This document shows, in pieces, positions 8,277-16,712 of a DNA stretch of 64,000 nucleotides (the stretch's first letter is position 1; each line of letters starts with the position of its first letter). Made by a program: the position numbers and the translations under genes. The notes beneath the pieces were generated by a model. It had not been told where the DNA came from, did not search any database, and worked only from the letters and a program-made list of their open reading frames with translations. The DNA lies in contig DASZBS010000121.1 in NCBI GenBank assembly GCA_035943995.1, positions 134,392 through 198,391 on the forward strand, read 5' to 3'. Source of the stretch: Vulcanimicrobium sp035943995. GTDB taxonomy: Bacteria > Vulcanimicrobiota > Vulcanimicrobiia > Vulcanimicrobiales > Vulcanimicrobiaceae.

Positions 8277-8917
8277 GAGCGCTCCGCCTTCTCGGCCGCG
8301 ACGTACGCCGCGTTGAGCGTGCCTTTCGCGCGCGCGATCGGCAGCAGCGTCGGGTAGAACTGCACGAACGACTTGTCGACCGCGGCGTTCGCGTTGTGGC
8401 ACCGGAAGCACGCCGCCGTCTTCGGAAACGCTTGCGCGGACGCGACCGCGCCGTTCTTGCCGGGCGCGTCGAACGCGGCCCACTTCCACTGCTCGCCCGG
8501 ATAGCGCGCGTCGTCGCGCACCTCGAAGTCGTAGCCGGCGATGTCGCCCTGGAAGCGGCCGCTCTTGTTGATCGAACCCTTGTCGCGGCTCGCGCGCACC
8601 TCGATCACGAACATGGTCTTGTCGGGCCAGTGGCCCGTCTCCGCGAACGCGCGGTACGCCGCCGGCGTGACGAACACGTTGTCGAAGAACGGCTGCCCGT
8701 TGGGCTGCGTGCGCGGCGAGTACGACATCGCCAGGCCGGTGGTCAGATAGACCCAGTTGCGGTAGCCCTTCGGGAAGACGATCTTGCCGTCGGACGTGTA
8801 CGCGACTTGGTCGTCGGCCGCGGCCGACGCCGGCGCGACGGGCGCGCGCGGAACGTGGCCCGCGATGCCGAATCCGACGAGTGCGAGAACGGCCAAGAAC
8901 GATGCCCACCAGCGCAT
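8273..8917 (-). CDS. Cytochrome P460-domain protein
   Basis: 214 residues with an N-terminal membrane/signal helix (about 5-24). The body matches the P460 fold: FPKGYRNWVYLTTG near 48-61, PAAYRAFAETGHWPDKTMFVIEVR in the centre and a single c-haem motif CFRCH near 173-177. P460 cytochromes carry a covalently modified haem and often oxidise hydroxylamine or handle nitric oxide; related proteins occur in organisms without nitrification, so the substrate is open. It diverges from the AraC regulator 68 bases away, which may control it. Its stop overlaps that of the facing gene. Confidence 0.82.
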   Translation of the reverse strand: MRWWASFLAVLALVGFGIAGHVPRAPVAPASAAADDQVAYTSDGKIVFPKGYRNWVYLTTGLAMSYSPRTQPNGQPFFDNVFVTPAAYRAFAETGHWPDKTMFVIEVRASRDKGSINKSGRFQGDIAGYDFEVRDDARYPGEQWKWAAFDAPGKNGAVASAQAFPKTAACFRCHNANAAVDKSFVQFYPTLLPIARAKGTLNAAYVAAEKAERS

Positions 8918-8985
8918 GGCGCCAGTATGCCGGAACGGCTCGCCGGTTTCTTGAACGATCGCAGCACCGGCATGAAAACGGCAGT

Positions 8986-9795
8986 ATGGTCGAGCTGACG
9001 GCAGGCACGTTCTACGGCGACACGGCGAGCTTCACGATCGCCGACGCGCTGCTCTCCGAGGTGCACCACCCGCAGCCGCGGACGATGCCCGAGCACACGC
9101 ACGCCGTGCCGCACTTCTGCCTGCTGCTCAGCGGCGCGTACGAGGAGTCGGCGCACGCCGAGAAGATCGTGTTCACGCCGCAGACCATCGTGTACCGGCC
9201 GGCGCACGCGTCGCACTGGGACAAGGTCGGAGACGGCGGCGCGCTCTTCTTCATCGTGGAGCTCGGCCCGGCGTGGCAGGCGGCGATCGAAGCGCAAGGC
9301 GCGCCGCGCACGCGCATCTCCGACATCTCCGGCGGCGACACCGTGTGGCTCGCGACGCGCCTGCACGGGCTCTTTCGCGAACGCGATCCGGAGTCGGCGC
9401 TCGCGGTGGAGTCGCTGCTGTACGAGCTGTGCGGCCACGTCGACACGATGCGGCGCGATCTCGACGCGGAGCCGGCGTGGTGCACGCGCGTCGCGGAGCG
9501 CATCGGCCGCGAGTTCGCGGGGCACGTCGACCTGCGCGCGCTCGCCGCCGGCGCCGCGGTGCACCCGGCGCACCTCACCCGCGTGTACCGGCGCTTTCGA
9601 GGGCGCTCGATCGGCGAGGACGTCGCCGCGCTGCGCGTGCAGCACGCCTGCCGGCTGCTGACGGGCGACGACACGCCGCTGACCGACGTCGCGGCGGCGT
9701 GCGGTTTCGCCGACCAGAGCCATCTCACGCGCGTGTTCGGCGCGCACACCGGCACGACGCCCGCGCGGTATCGCAAGCGGCTGCGCACGCGGTGA
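8986..9795 (+). CDS. AraC-family transcriptional regulator
   Basis: 269 residues from ATG 8986 (MVELTAGTFYGD). An N-terminal cupin-like sensor (EHTHAVPHFCLLLSGAYEES, about 28-47) is followed by two helix-turn-helix motifs (VDLRALAAGAAVHPAHLTRVYRRF and TDVAAACGFADQSHLTRVFGAHTG) with the C-terminal signature TPARYR. The longer frame from 8881 overlaps the divergent P460 gene and is less likely. Its stop overlaps the GTG of the following peptide-binding protein by three bases, so it may regulate that transporter or the P460 gene. Ligand unknown. Confidence 0.88.
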   Translation: MVELTAGTFYGDTASFTIADALLSEVHHPQPRTMPEHTHAVPHFCLLLSGAYEESAHAEKIVFTPQTIVYRPAHASHWDKVGDGGALFFIVELGPAWQAAIEAQGAPRTRISDISGGDTVWLATRLHGLFRERDPESALAVESLLYELCGHVDTMRRDLDAEPAWCTRVAERIGREFAGHVDLRALAAGAAVHPAHLTRVYRRFRGRSIGEDVAALRVQHACRLLTGDDTPLTDVAAACGFADQSHLTRVFGAHTGTTPARYRKRLRTR

Positions 9796-11444
9796 CCGCG
9801 CCGCGCGTGCACCGGATGCCGGCGGCCGTCGCGGCGGCGTTCGCGCTGCTGCTGACCGCGTGCGCGCACGCCGGCTCCACTGCGCGCGAGCCCGGTTCGC
9901 ACGCCGCACGGCACCCGTGGACGCAGCCCGGCGTGTTGCGGCTGGCGGACGTCGCCGACCCCGACAGCCTCAACCCGCTGCTGTCCACGATGGACCTCAG
10001 CTACGACCTGTCGTCGCTGATCTTCTCGTACCTCGTCATCGCGGACGCGCGCGGCACACCGGTCGGCGATCTTGCTACCGAGGTCCCGTCGCTGGCGAAC
10101 GGCGGCATCTCGCGCGACGGCAAGACGTATACGTATCACCTGCGCGGCGGCGTGCGGTGGCACGACGGCGTGCCGCTCACCGCGCGCGACGTCGCGTTCT
10201 CGTGGCGCGCGATCGTGAGCCCGCGCAACAACGTGCTGCACCGCGAGGGCTACGACCAGGTGGCGCGGATCGACACGCCGGACGACCGCACCGTCGTCGT
10301 GCACCTGAAGCGGCGCGATCCGCCGTTCGTCACCCAGTTCTTCACCACGCTGCAGGAGGGCGCGAAGCCCGTCGTCCCCGAGCACCTGCTGCGCGGCGCG
10401 CCGGAGATCAACGACGTGCCGTTCAACGCGCATCCCGTCGGCACGGGGCCGTTCCGGTTCGTCGCGTGGGACCGCGGGCGGCGCATCACGCTCGCGGCGA
10501 ACGAGCGCTACTTCAAAGGCCGGCCGAAGCTCGCGCGCGTCGAGCTGTCGATCCTGCCCGACATGAACACGATCGCGACGGCGCTGCGCACGCACGAAGT
10601 CGACATGCCCGTGTCCTCCGACCCGCTGCTGTACGACCGCTTTCGCGCGGCGCCGGGTTTCCGCACGCTGCTCACCGAGTGGAACTCGCAGCGCATTCTG
10701 ATGCTCGACGACGCGCGCCCGGCGCTGCGCGACGCCGGCGTGCGCCGCGCGATCGCGCGCGCCATCGACTACTCCGTGCTCATCGACAAGCTGACGTTTC
10801 GTACCGCGCTCCCGGCGCGCGACATCGTGCCGCCGTCGTCCATCGGCTTTGCGAACAATCCCGCCTACCCGCACGATCCCGCCGCCGCGCGAGCGCTGCT
10901 CGAGCGCGCCGGCTGGCGCGCGGGCGCAGACGGCGTGCGCGCGAAGGACGGCACGCGGCTGGAACTGGTGATGGTCATCGATCCTGCGGGACAGGCCCCG
11001 GCGTACGCGGTGCAGATCCAGCAGATGCTGCGCGCGGTCGGGATCGGCATGACGATCAAGCCGTATCCGTACAAGGGGATCTTCGCGTTCGACGGGCCCA
11101 TCGTGAACGGCCGGTTCGACCTGGCGGTGTTCGCGAACACGCTGCCGTACGATCCGGACAGCACCAGCACGCTGACGTGCGCGAACTTCGCGCCCAAGGG
11201 CGAGAACGAGTCGCGCACGTGCGACCCCGCGATCGACGCGCTGGAACGCGCGGGCCTCGCCACGGACGATCCGCGCAGGCGCGCGGCGATCTACCGCGCG
11301 ATCGGGCGGCGCGTGCACGACACGGTGCCGTTCATCCCGCTGTTCCGCCAGCGGCGCGTGTCGGTGTTCAACGACGACTTGCGCGGCTACGATCCGGGCC
11401 CCGTCGCGGCGCCGTGGTGGAACGCGTACGCATGGTCGATCTAA
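9792..11444 (+). CDS. Family 5 extracellular solute-binding lipoprotein (peptide/nickel-type ABC transporter)
   Basis: About 550 residues. The GTG at 9792 overlaps the AraC stop; an ATG at 9816 (MPAAVAAAF) is an alternative. Lipobox LLLTACA anchors the protein. The family pattern is clear: PDSLNPLLST near the N-terminus, GKTYTYHLRGGVRWHDGVPLTA, HPVGTGPFRF, and a C-terminal lobe with R-R-A-I-x-R-A-I-D-Y. No permease or ATPase genes are adjacent, so it either partners a distant ABC transporter or is a stand-alone receptor. Its 3' end overlaps the DUF2891 gene by 13 bases. Confidence 0.87.
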   Translation: MTAPRVHRMPAAVAAAFALLLTACAHAGSTAREPGSHAARHPWTQPGVLRLADVADPDSLNPLLSTMDLSYDLSSLIFSYLVIADARGTPVGDLATEVPSLANGGISRDGKTYTYHLRGGVRWHDGVPLTARDVAFSWRAIVSPRNNVLHREGYDQVARIDTPDDRTVVVHLKRRDPPFVTQFFTTLQEGAKPVVPEHLLRGAPEINDVPFNAHPVGTGPFRFVAWDRGRRITLAANERYFKGRPKLARVELSILPDMNTIATALRTHEVDMPVSSDPLLYDRFRAAPGFRTLLTEWNSQRILMLDDARPALRDAGVRRAIARAIDYSVLIDKLTFRTALPARDIVPPSSIGFANNPAYPHDPAAARALLERAGWRAGADGVRAKDGTRLELVMVIDPAGQAPAYAVQIQQMLRAVGIGMTIKPYPYKGIFAFDGPIVNGRFDLAVFANTLPYDPDSTSTLTCANFAPKGENESRTCDPAIDALERAGLATDDPRRRAAIYRAIGRRVHDTVPFIPLFRQRRVSVFNDDLRGYDPGPVAAPWWNAYAWSI

Positions 11445-12454
11445 CGCCGGAGCTCGCCTCGCGCTTCGCAGCGCTCGCGCTCGGTCACGTGACGCGCGAG
11501 TATCCCAACAAGCTCGATCACGTGCTGCGCGGGCCGGACGACCTGCGCGGCCCGCGCGCGCTGCACCCCATCTTCTACGGCAGCTTCGACTGGCATTCGT
11601 GCGTGCACGGCTACTGGCTGTTGTGCACGCTGCTGCGCACGTTTCCGGCGCTGCCCGAAGCGGCGCGCATCCGTGCCCTGCTCGACGCGCACGTCACGCC
11701 GGAGAACGTCGCGAGCGAGCTCGCGTACCTCGGCGCGCCGGAGCGCGCGGCGTTCGAGCGGCCCTACGGCTGGGCGTGGCTGCTGATGCTGCACGCGGAG
11801 CTGACGCGGCACGCGAACGACGACGGCCGCCGCCGCGCGCAGACGCTCGCCCCGCTCGCGCGCGCGCTCGCGCAACGGTTCGTGCGATATTTGCCGTACG
11901 CGACGTATCCCGTGCGCGCGGGAACGCACGCGAACAGCGCGTTCGCGCTGGCCCTGGCGCTGGAGTATGCGACGCAGTGCCGCGACGACTCGCTGTTCGG
12001 CCTTGCGCGCGACAAGGCGCGCGCGTGGTTCGCGAACGACGCGGACTGCCAGGCGTGGGAGCCAGGCGGCGAGGACTTCCTCTCGCCGGCGCTGATGGAG
12101 GCAGAGTGCATGCGGCGCGTTTTGCGCGCGCCGGACTACGCGGTGTGGCTGCGGCGGTTTCTGCCGCGGTTCGAGCACCGCGAGCCGGCGGCGCTGTTCG
12201 TGCCGGCGACGGTGAGCGATCGCAGGGACGGGCGGATCGCGCACCTCGACGGTCTCAACTTGAGCCGCGCGTGGTGCTTGCGCTCGATCGCGCGCGCGCT
12301 CGACGCGACCGACGCCCGGCGTGCGCCGATGCTGTCCGCCGCGGATGCGCACCTGCGCGCGAGCCTGCCGCACCTCGCGACGGATTACGCCGGCGAGCAC
12401 TGGCTCGCGACGTTCGCCGTGCTCGCGCTCGGAGCCGGCCGCAGCGGGCCGTAA
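11432..12454 (+). CDS. DUF2891-family protein
   Basis: 340 residues starting at ATG 11432 (MVDLTPELASRFAALAL), inside the end of the solute-binding gene. It carries hallmark segments of the DUF2891 family: REYPNKLDHVL near 27-37, LHPIFYGSFDWHSCVHGYW near 49-67 and EPGGEDFLSP near 209-218. The helix-rich architecture and conserved His/Asp/Trp resemble alpha/alpha-barrel sugar-processing proteins, but no activity is established for the family as far as I know. No signal peptide is seen, so it is probably cytoplasmic. Tight overlap suggests co-expression with the peptide-binding protein. Confidence 0.85.
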   Translation: MVDLTPELASRFAALALGHVTREYPNKLDHVLRGPDDLRGPRALHPIFYGSFDWHSCVHGYWLLCTLLRTFPALPEAARIRALLDAHVTPENVASELAYLGAPERAAFERPYGWAWLLMLHAELTRHANDDGRRRAQTLAPLARALAQRFVRYLPYATYPVRAGTHANSAFALALALEYATQCRDDSLFGLARDKARAWFANDADCQAWEPGGEDFLSPALMEAECMRRVLRAPDYAVWLRRFLPRFEHREPAALFVPATVSDRRDGRIAHLDGLNLSRAWCLRSIARALDATDARRAPMLSAADAHLRASLPHLATDYAGEHWLATFAVLALGAGRSGP

Positions 12455-12510
12455 GCGTAAGTAAGCGCGCGGTAAGTCGGATGTTGCACGCTTCGGCCGG
12501 AGGTTTCCGC

Positions 12511-15483
12511 ATGTCACACGTCACCGGCACCGTTCAACCCGTCATGCCCGGCGTCGTCATCGGCCCCGATTCCGGAGCGCCGCCCACCAGCCCCGATCTG
12601 TGGGTCGTCGACTTCGCGTACGCCGCGCCGCCGATCGGCGTAACGAAGTACGTGATCCTGCACTTCACCGGCGCGAGCTTGCCGGCGCACAACCAGGTCG
12701 AAGTCGATCTCGGCTACGACACCGACGTGTTCACGTCGACGGACGGCGCCGACTTCTGGACGCGGCCGATCAACGTGTTCGCGCTCGGCGGGAGCACGGT
12801 GCAGATCCGCTACCGGCGCAACGGCGCGGCCAACGGCGGCGTGACGCTCACGGAGTACGGGCGCGGCGAACAGCACCACGGCGAGCAGACTCCGGCCTCG
12901 ATCTCAAACTGCGATCCGTTCCTCGGCGCGACGCCGTACGCGGAGCCGATGTACGATCCGTACTGGTTCTGCCCGTCGGCGCCGGATTGGGAGAACGTCG
13001 AGTGCGTCCCCGTGACAGATTTCCGGCTGCCGCTCTCGCGCAGCGTCGGGATGATCGTGAGCGTCGATCCCTCGACGCTCATGGGTTCGACCGACCGCGT
13101 GGTCTCGACGTGCTCGGTGACGCTGATCGACGCCGACATCGTCATCACCGCCGGCCACTGTTTGAAACAGCGCGACGTGACCGCGGCGTCGGCGTCGGTC
13201 ATCTTCAACTACGAGACGACGTGCGCGGGCGCGCGGCCCGGCGGGTACAGCGGCCACTTCTTCAAAGTGCGCAAGGTGATCGCATACCGCTACCGCGATC
13301 CGGACCCGACGTTTTCTTCGTACGACTACTGCATCTTGCAGATCCAGGCGCCGCCGGGGCTCGCCCCCGTGCCGGTGCGCCACGACGTCCCCGGGATCGG
13401 CGAGTCGGTGTTCGGCCTGCACCATCCCAACGGTGCGGTCAAGAAGCTCTCGCCGCCGCATCCCGGCTTCACCACCGTCACGAACAGCTCGTCGACGTCC
13501 ATCGAGGTGCAGCACCTCGACGTGTCGGGCGGCAGCTCGGGCTCCGGCGTGTTCGACACGAGCGGCCGGATCACGGGCGTGCTCTCGGCGGGCGGCGCGT
13601 GCGACCTCTCCTACTTTCCGACCGCGACGATTCTGCCCGACGCGGCGGCTCCGCCGGGACCGCCGCCGCCGTCGCGCGACGTGATGATCGTGTTCGACCG
13701 CTCCGGCAGCATGTCGCTGCCCGCCGGGACCGGTCACACCAAGATGGCGGAGGCGGACGACGCCGCGTCGCTGTTCGTCAGCCTGGTGCGGACGGACATG
13801 AGCAATCGGGTCGGGCTCGTGTCGTTCAGCACCGCCGCGAGCGTGCCGGTCGATTTCGCGATCGCGCCCGCCACGCTCGCGACGCGAACCGCGCTCGTCG
13901 GGCCGAGCCCGTACACGACCGGCATCGTCGGCTCGCTCGCCGCGAACGGCGCGACGACGATCGGAGGCGGCCTCAACGCCGCGCGCGCGCAGTTCCCGGC
14001 GCCCGGCGCGAACCCGCGCTCGATCTTGCTGCTGACCGACGGTCTGCAGAACACGCCGCCGATGATCGCCGGCGTCGCCGGCACGCTCGCCGGCATCGAC
14101 GTCGACGTGATCGGTTTCGGAACGGAAGCGAGCCTCGACGGCACGCTGCTCGCGCAGCTCGCCGACTCGCACCACGGTCTGTACCACCGCGCCGGCGATC
14201 CGCTCGCGCTGCGCAAGTTCTTCGCGTTCGCGTTCGGCAACATCTTCGAAGCCGGGATGCTGATGGACCCGGAGTACGTGCTGCCCAAAGGCACGCCGAG
14301 CTCGGCGCCGATCCCGTTCTCGGTGTGCGACGAAGAGATGGCGACGGTGGTGTGCGGGTGGAGCGACGCGACGGCTGATTTGCGCATCGTCGTGAAGACG
14401 CCGCTCGGCGCGACGGTCGACGCGGCGACGCCGGGGATCACCGCGGCCAACGGCTTGACGTGGGCGTTCCTGCGCATCCCGTTACCGCACGCCGGCGCGC
14501 GCGAAGGCACGTGGTCCATCGAGGTCGTGCGGCCTAGCGGTGACGGCGAGTTTCGGCCGCCCTCACCCGAGGTGCGCTTCTTCGTCAGCGTGATCGCCAC
14601 GGGCGGACCGCGGCTCGAACGCTTCCCGCAAGCGGCGCAGCGCTACTACAGCGGCGACGCGATCAACCCGATGGTCGCGCTCGGATATCTCGGCGGCACC
14701 GGTGTCGTCCCGGGTGCGAAGGTCACGATGACGGTCTCGCGCCCCGACGGCAGCGTCGGCACGATCCTGTCGCAAGCGAAGCTGGGGCCGCCGTCGACGA
14801 TCGCCGCCGACACGATCCCCGCGCGCCAGGCGACGCTCGTCGCGCTCGAGCAGCGCTCGGGCAAGCCGATCGTCGGGTACACCGAGACCACGTTCCCGAT
14901 GTTCGACGACGCGGCGCACAACCACGGCAGCTTCGAAGAGAGCGGCGTGTTCGGCGCACCGCAGAGCGATCTGCTCAAGACCGAGGGCAACTACACCTTC
15001 CACGCCGTCGCGACGTACGGCGGCAATTGCGTCGGGACGCGCGAGGCCGTCTGGTCGCTGCACGTCGGCGTCGGGATCGACCCGGCGAACACGACGGTGA
15101 CGACGACGGCGACCGGAACGAATCCCGACGGCACGCGCACGGGGACGATCACGGTCACGCCGCGCGACAAGTACGGCAACGCGCTCGGACCGGGCCTCAC
15201 CGGCGGCTTCACCGCGATGCCGGGCGGCGGCACCACCGCGATCGGCGCGGTGCGCGACAACGGCGACGGCTCGTACACGTTCCCGGTCACGTGGAATCCG
15301 GTCGCCGGGCCGCCGGGCGTGACGCTCACGCAGCCGGACCGTCCGCCGGTCGTCGTCGCCGAACCGGGCCCGCATCCGGCCGCTACGGGCAAAGGCTGCA
15401 GCACGCTCGTGCTTCCGTGGTGGGTCGCGATCATCGTCGCGCTGACCCTACTCGTGCTGCTGGTGCTGTTGCTCAAGCACTGA
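12511..15483 (+). CDS. Trypsin-like serine protease fused to von Willebrand A domain and C-terminal membrane anchor
   Basis: 990 residues. The start follows GGAGG by eight bases (MSHVTGTVQPVMPG). A chymotrypsin-fold protease occupies about 170-375, with triad His216 in TAGHC, Asp272 in YDYCILQI and Ser343 in GGSSGSG. A proline-rich linker leads to a VWA domain (about 390-590) with the metal site DRSGSMS at 396-402 and LLLTDG. Strand-rich segments follow, including an Ig/filamin-like repeat (VTPRDKYGNALGPG). The last 25 residues are a hydrophobic helix (WWVAIIVALTLLVLLVLLL) and a short basic tail. There is no clear N-terminal signal peptide, which is odd for an anchored protease. The 3' end overlaps the convergent Rieske gene by 36 bases. 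Confidence 0.85.
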   Translation: MSHVTGTVQPVMPGVVIGPDSGAPPTSPDLWVVDFAYAAPPIGVTKYVILHFTGASLPAHNQVEVDLGYDTDVFTSTDGADFWTRPINVFALGGSTVQIRYRRNGAANGGVTLTEYGRGEQHHGEQTPASISNCDPFLGATPYAEPMYDPYWFCPSAPDWENVECVPVTDFRLPLSRSVGMIVSVDPSTLMGSTDRVVSTCSVTLIDADIVITAGHCLKQRDVTAASASVIFNYETTCAGARPGGYSGHFFKVRKVIAYRYRDPDPTFSSYDYCILQIQAPPGLAPVPVRHDVPGIGESVFGLHHPNGAVKKLSPPHPGFTTVTNSSSTSIEVQHLDVSGGSSGSGVFDTSGRITGVLSAGGACDLSYFPTATILPDAAAPPGPPPPSRDVMIVFDRSGSMSLPAGTGHTKMAEADDAASLFVSLVRTDMSNRVGLVSFSTAASVPVDFAIAPATLATRTALVGPSPYTTGIVGSLAANGATTIGGGLNAARAQFPAPGANPRSILLLTDGLQNTPPMIAGVAGTLAGIDVDVIGFGTEASLDGTLLAQLADSHHGLYHRAGDPLALRKFFAFAFGNIFEAGMLMDPEYVLPKGTPSSAPIPFSVCDEEMATVVCGWSDATADLRIVVKTPLGATVDAATPGITAANGLTWAFLRIPLPHAGAREGTWSIEVVRPSGDGEFRPPSPEVRFFVSVIATGGPRLERFPQAAQRYYSGDAINPMVALGYLGGTGVVPGAKVTMTVSRPDGSVGTILSQAKLGPPSTIAADTIPARQATLVALEQRSGKPIVGYTETTFPMFDDAAHNHGSFEESGVFGAPQSDLLKTEGNYTFHAVATYGGNCVGTREAVWSLHVGVGIDPANTTVTTTATGTNPDGTRTGTITVTPRDKYGNALGPGLTGGFTAMPGGGTTAIGAVRDNGDGSYTFPVTWNPVAGPPGVTLTQPDRPPVVVAEPGPHPAATGKGCSTLVLPWWVAIIVALTLLVLLVLLLKH

Positions 15484-16599
15484 CGCGGCCGAACGCATAC
15501 GCCGGAGGTAATGCTCGTCGAACGCGGCGAGCAGACCTTCGGCATGTGCGTACGGCCCCGGCGTATACGCGCGTGAGCCCGTGCCGAGTTGGGTGAGCTC
15601 GTTGATCGCCCAGTCTTGCCGGTTGGTGAGGTCCCAGAAGTCGACCGCGTCGCTCGGATCGAATCCCGGCGCCGCCATCGCGGCAGCGTCGAACAGCCAG
15701 ATGCAGGTGATGCGCGTGCGATCCGGCGCGACCGGCTGCACGAGGTGCGCCATCACGTAGTCGCGGTGCAGGCTCAGCAGCAGCGACGGAAAGATCGTAT
15801 AGTAGTACACGCGGTCGAGATCGGCGCCGTCCACCTCGCCGAGCGGCGCGCGCGCGGTGGTGCCCGTCGTCGTCAAGCTGCCGCCGTGCCGGCGCAGCTC
15901 CGAGTACCCGCCCAGGAACGGCCCATCGATGAGATCGTTGCGCCCGCTGTCCGACGGCGACAGCTTGTCGAGCTGCGGGTGGATCAGCGGACAGTGATAG
16001 CACTCCGAGTAGTTCTGGAACACCAGCTTCCAGTTGCACGTGACGTCGTATTCGATCGTGCGCGCGGCGCGCAGCTCACCGACGTGCCAGCGCGCGAACC
16101 GCCCGAGCAGCGGCGCGAACGCGTTCGCGAACAGTTCCGGCTGCGGCGCGAGCGTCGCGAACACGAAGCCTTCGAAGGTCGCGAGCTGAAGTTGCCGCAG
16201 CGCGTGGTCCGCAAAGTCGAAGCCGTCGACGCCAGCCATCGCGCGCGCCGCGACCAGCGTGCCGTCGAGCGCGTAAATCCAGGCGTGGTACGGGCATTGG
16301 ACCGAACCCGCGAACCGCCCCGACGGTTCGGTGCACAGGCGCGTCCCGCGATGGCGGCAGACGTTGTAGAATGCGCGCAGCTGTTCGCCGTTACCGCGCA
16401 CCACGATGATGCTCTCGCCCGCGATCTCCGCCAGCAAGAAGTCACCGGTGCGCTCGAGCTGCTCGCACCGGCCGACGCAGATCCATTCGTGCGCGAAGAT
16501 CCGCTCGCGTTCGGCCGCGAAAACGTCGGGCGCGTGGTACCAGCGCGCGTCGAGCGCGCGCGCTCCGGCGCCGGCGCGCGCCTTGACGAAGGCATCCAT
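15448..16599 (-). CDS. Rieske-type aromatic-ring-hydroxylating or demethylating oxygenase, alpha subunit
   Basis: About 383 residues from ATG 16599 (MDAFVKARA). The N-terminal Rieske domain has CRHRG and CPYHAW (2Cys/2His for the 2Fe-2S cluster). The catalytic domain has the mononuclear iron site NYSECYHCPLIHP (two His) and the later Asp in FWDLTNRQDW. The latter features and the segment TGSRAYTPGPY recall monooxygenases acting on quaternary amines such as glycine betaine, so the substrate need not be aromatic. It needs a separate reductase, which is not seen nearby. Its 3' end runs 36 bases into the convergent protease/VWA gene. Confidence 0.85.
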   Translation of the reverse strand: MDAFVKARAGAGARALDARWYHAPDVFAAERERIFAHEWICVGRCEQLERTGDFLLAEIAGESIIVVRGNGEQLRAFYNVCRHRGTRLCTEPSGRFAGSVQCPYHAWIYALDGTLVAARAMAGVDGFDFADHALRQLQLATFEGFVFATLAPQPELFANAFAPLLGRFARWHVGELRAARTIEYDVTCNWKLVFQNYSECYHCPLIHPQLDKLSPSDSGRNDLIDGPFLGGYSELRRHGGSLTTTGTTARAPLGEVDGADLDRVYYYTIFPSLLLSLHRDYVMAHLVQPVAPDRTRITCIWLFDAAAMAAPGFDPSDAVDFWDLTNRQDWAINELTQLGTGSRAYTPGPYAHAEGLLAAFDEHYLRRMRSAASVLEQQHQQHE

Positions 16600-16648
16600 G
16601 CGGCCCGCTTCGTCATCGGCGAGCGAGGTCCGCGCCTCAGGCCCGGCA

Positions 16649-16676
16649 CGGCAGGCGCGCACGTACGCGCCTGCCG
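16649..16676 (-). terminator. Strong hairpin between Trp/Cys-rich gene and Rieske gene
   Basis: An 11-base perfect stem (CGGCAGGCGCG pairing with CGCGCCTGCCG) encloses a six-base loop. It begins about 37 bases after the stop of the Trp/Cys-rich protein gene and lies upstream of the Rieske start. There is no T-run, so it is either a non-canonical terminator or an mRNA 3' stabiliser. Confidence 0.45.
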
Positions 16677-16712
16677 CACTTGCCCGCTATGCCGGCGACG
16701 ACCGGCGGCCGC

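Noticed and set aside
8881..8985. Upstream start for the AraC regulator
   Set aside because: It overlaps the divergent cytochrome P460 start and adds an arginine-rich lead absent from the family.
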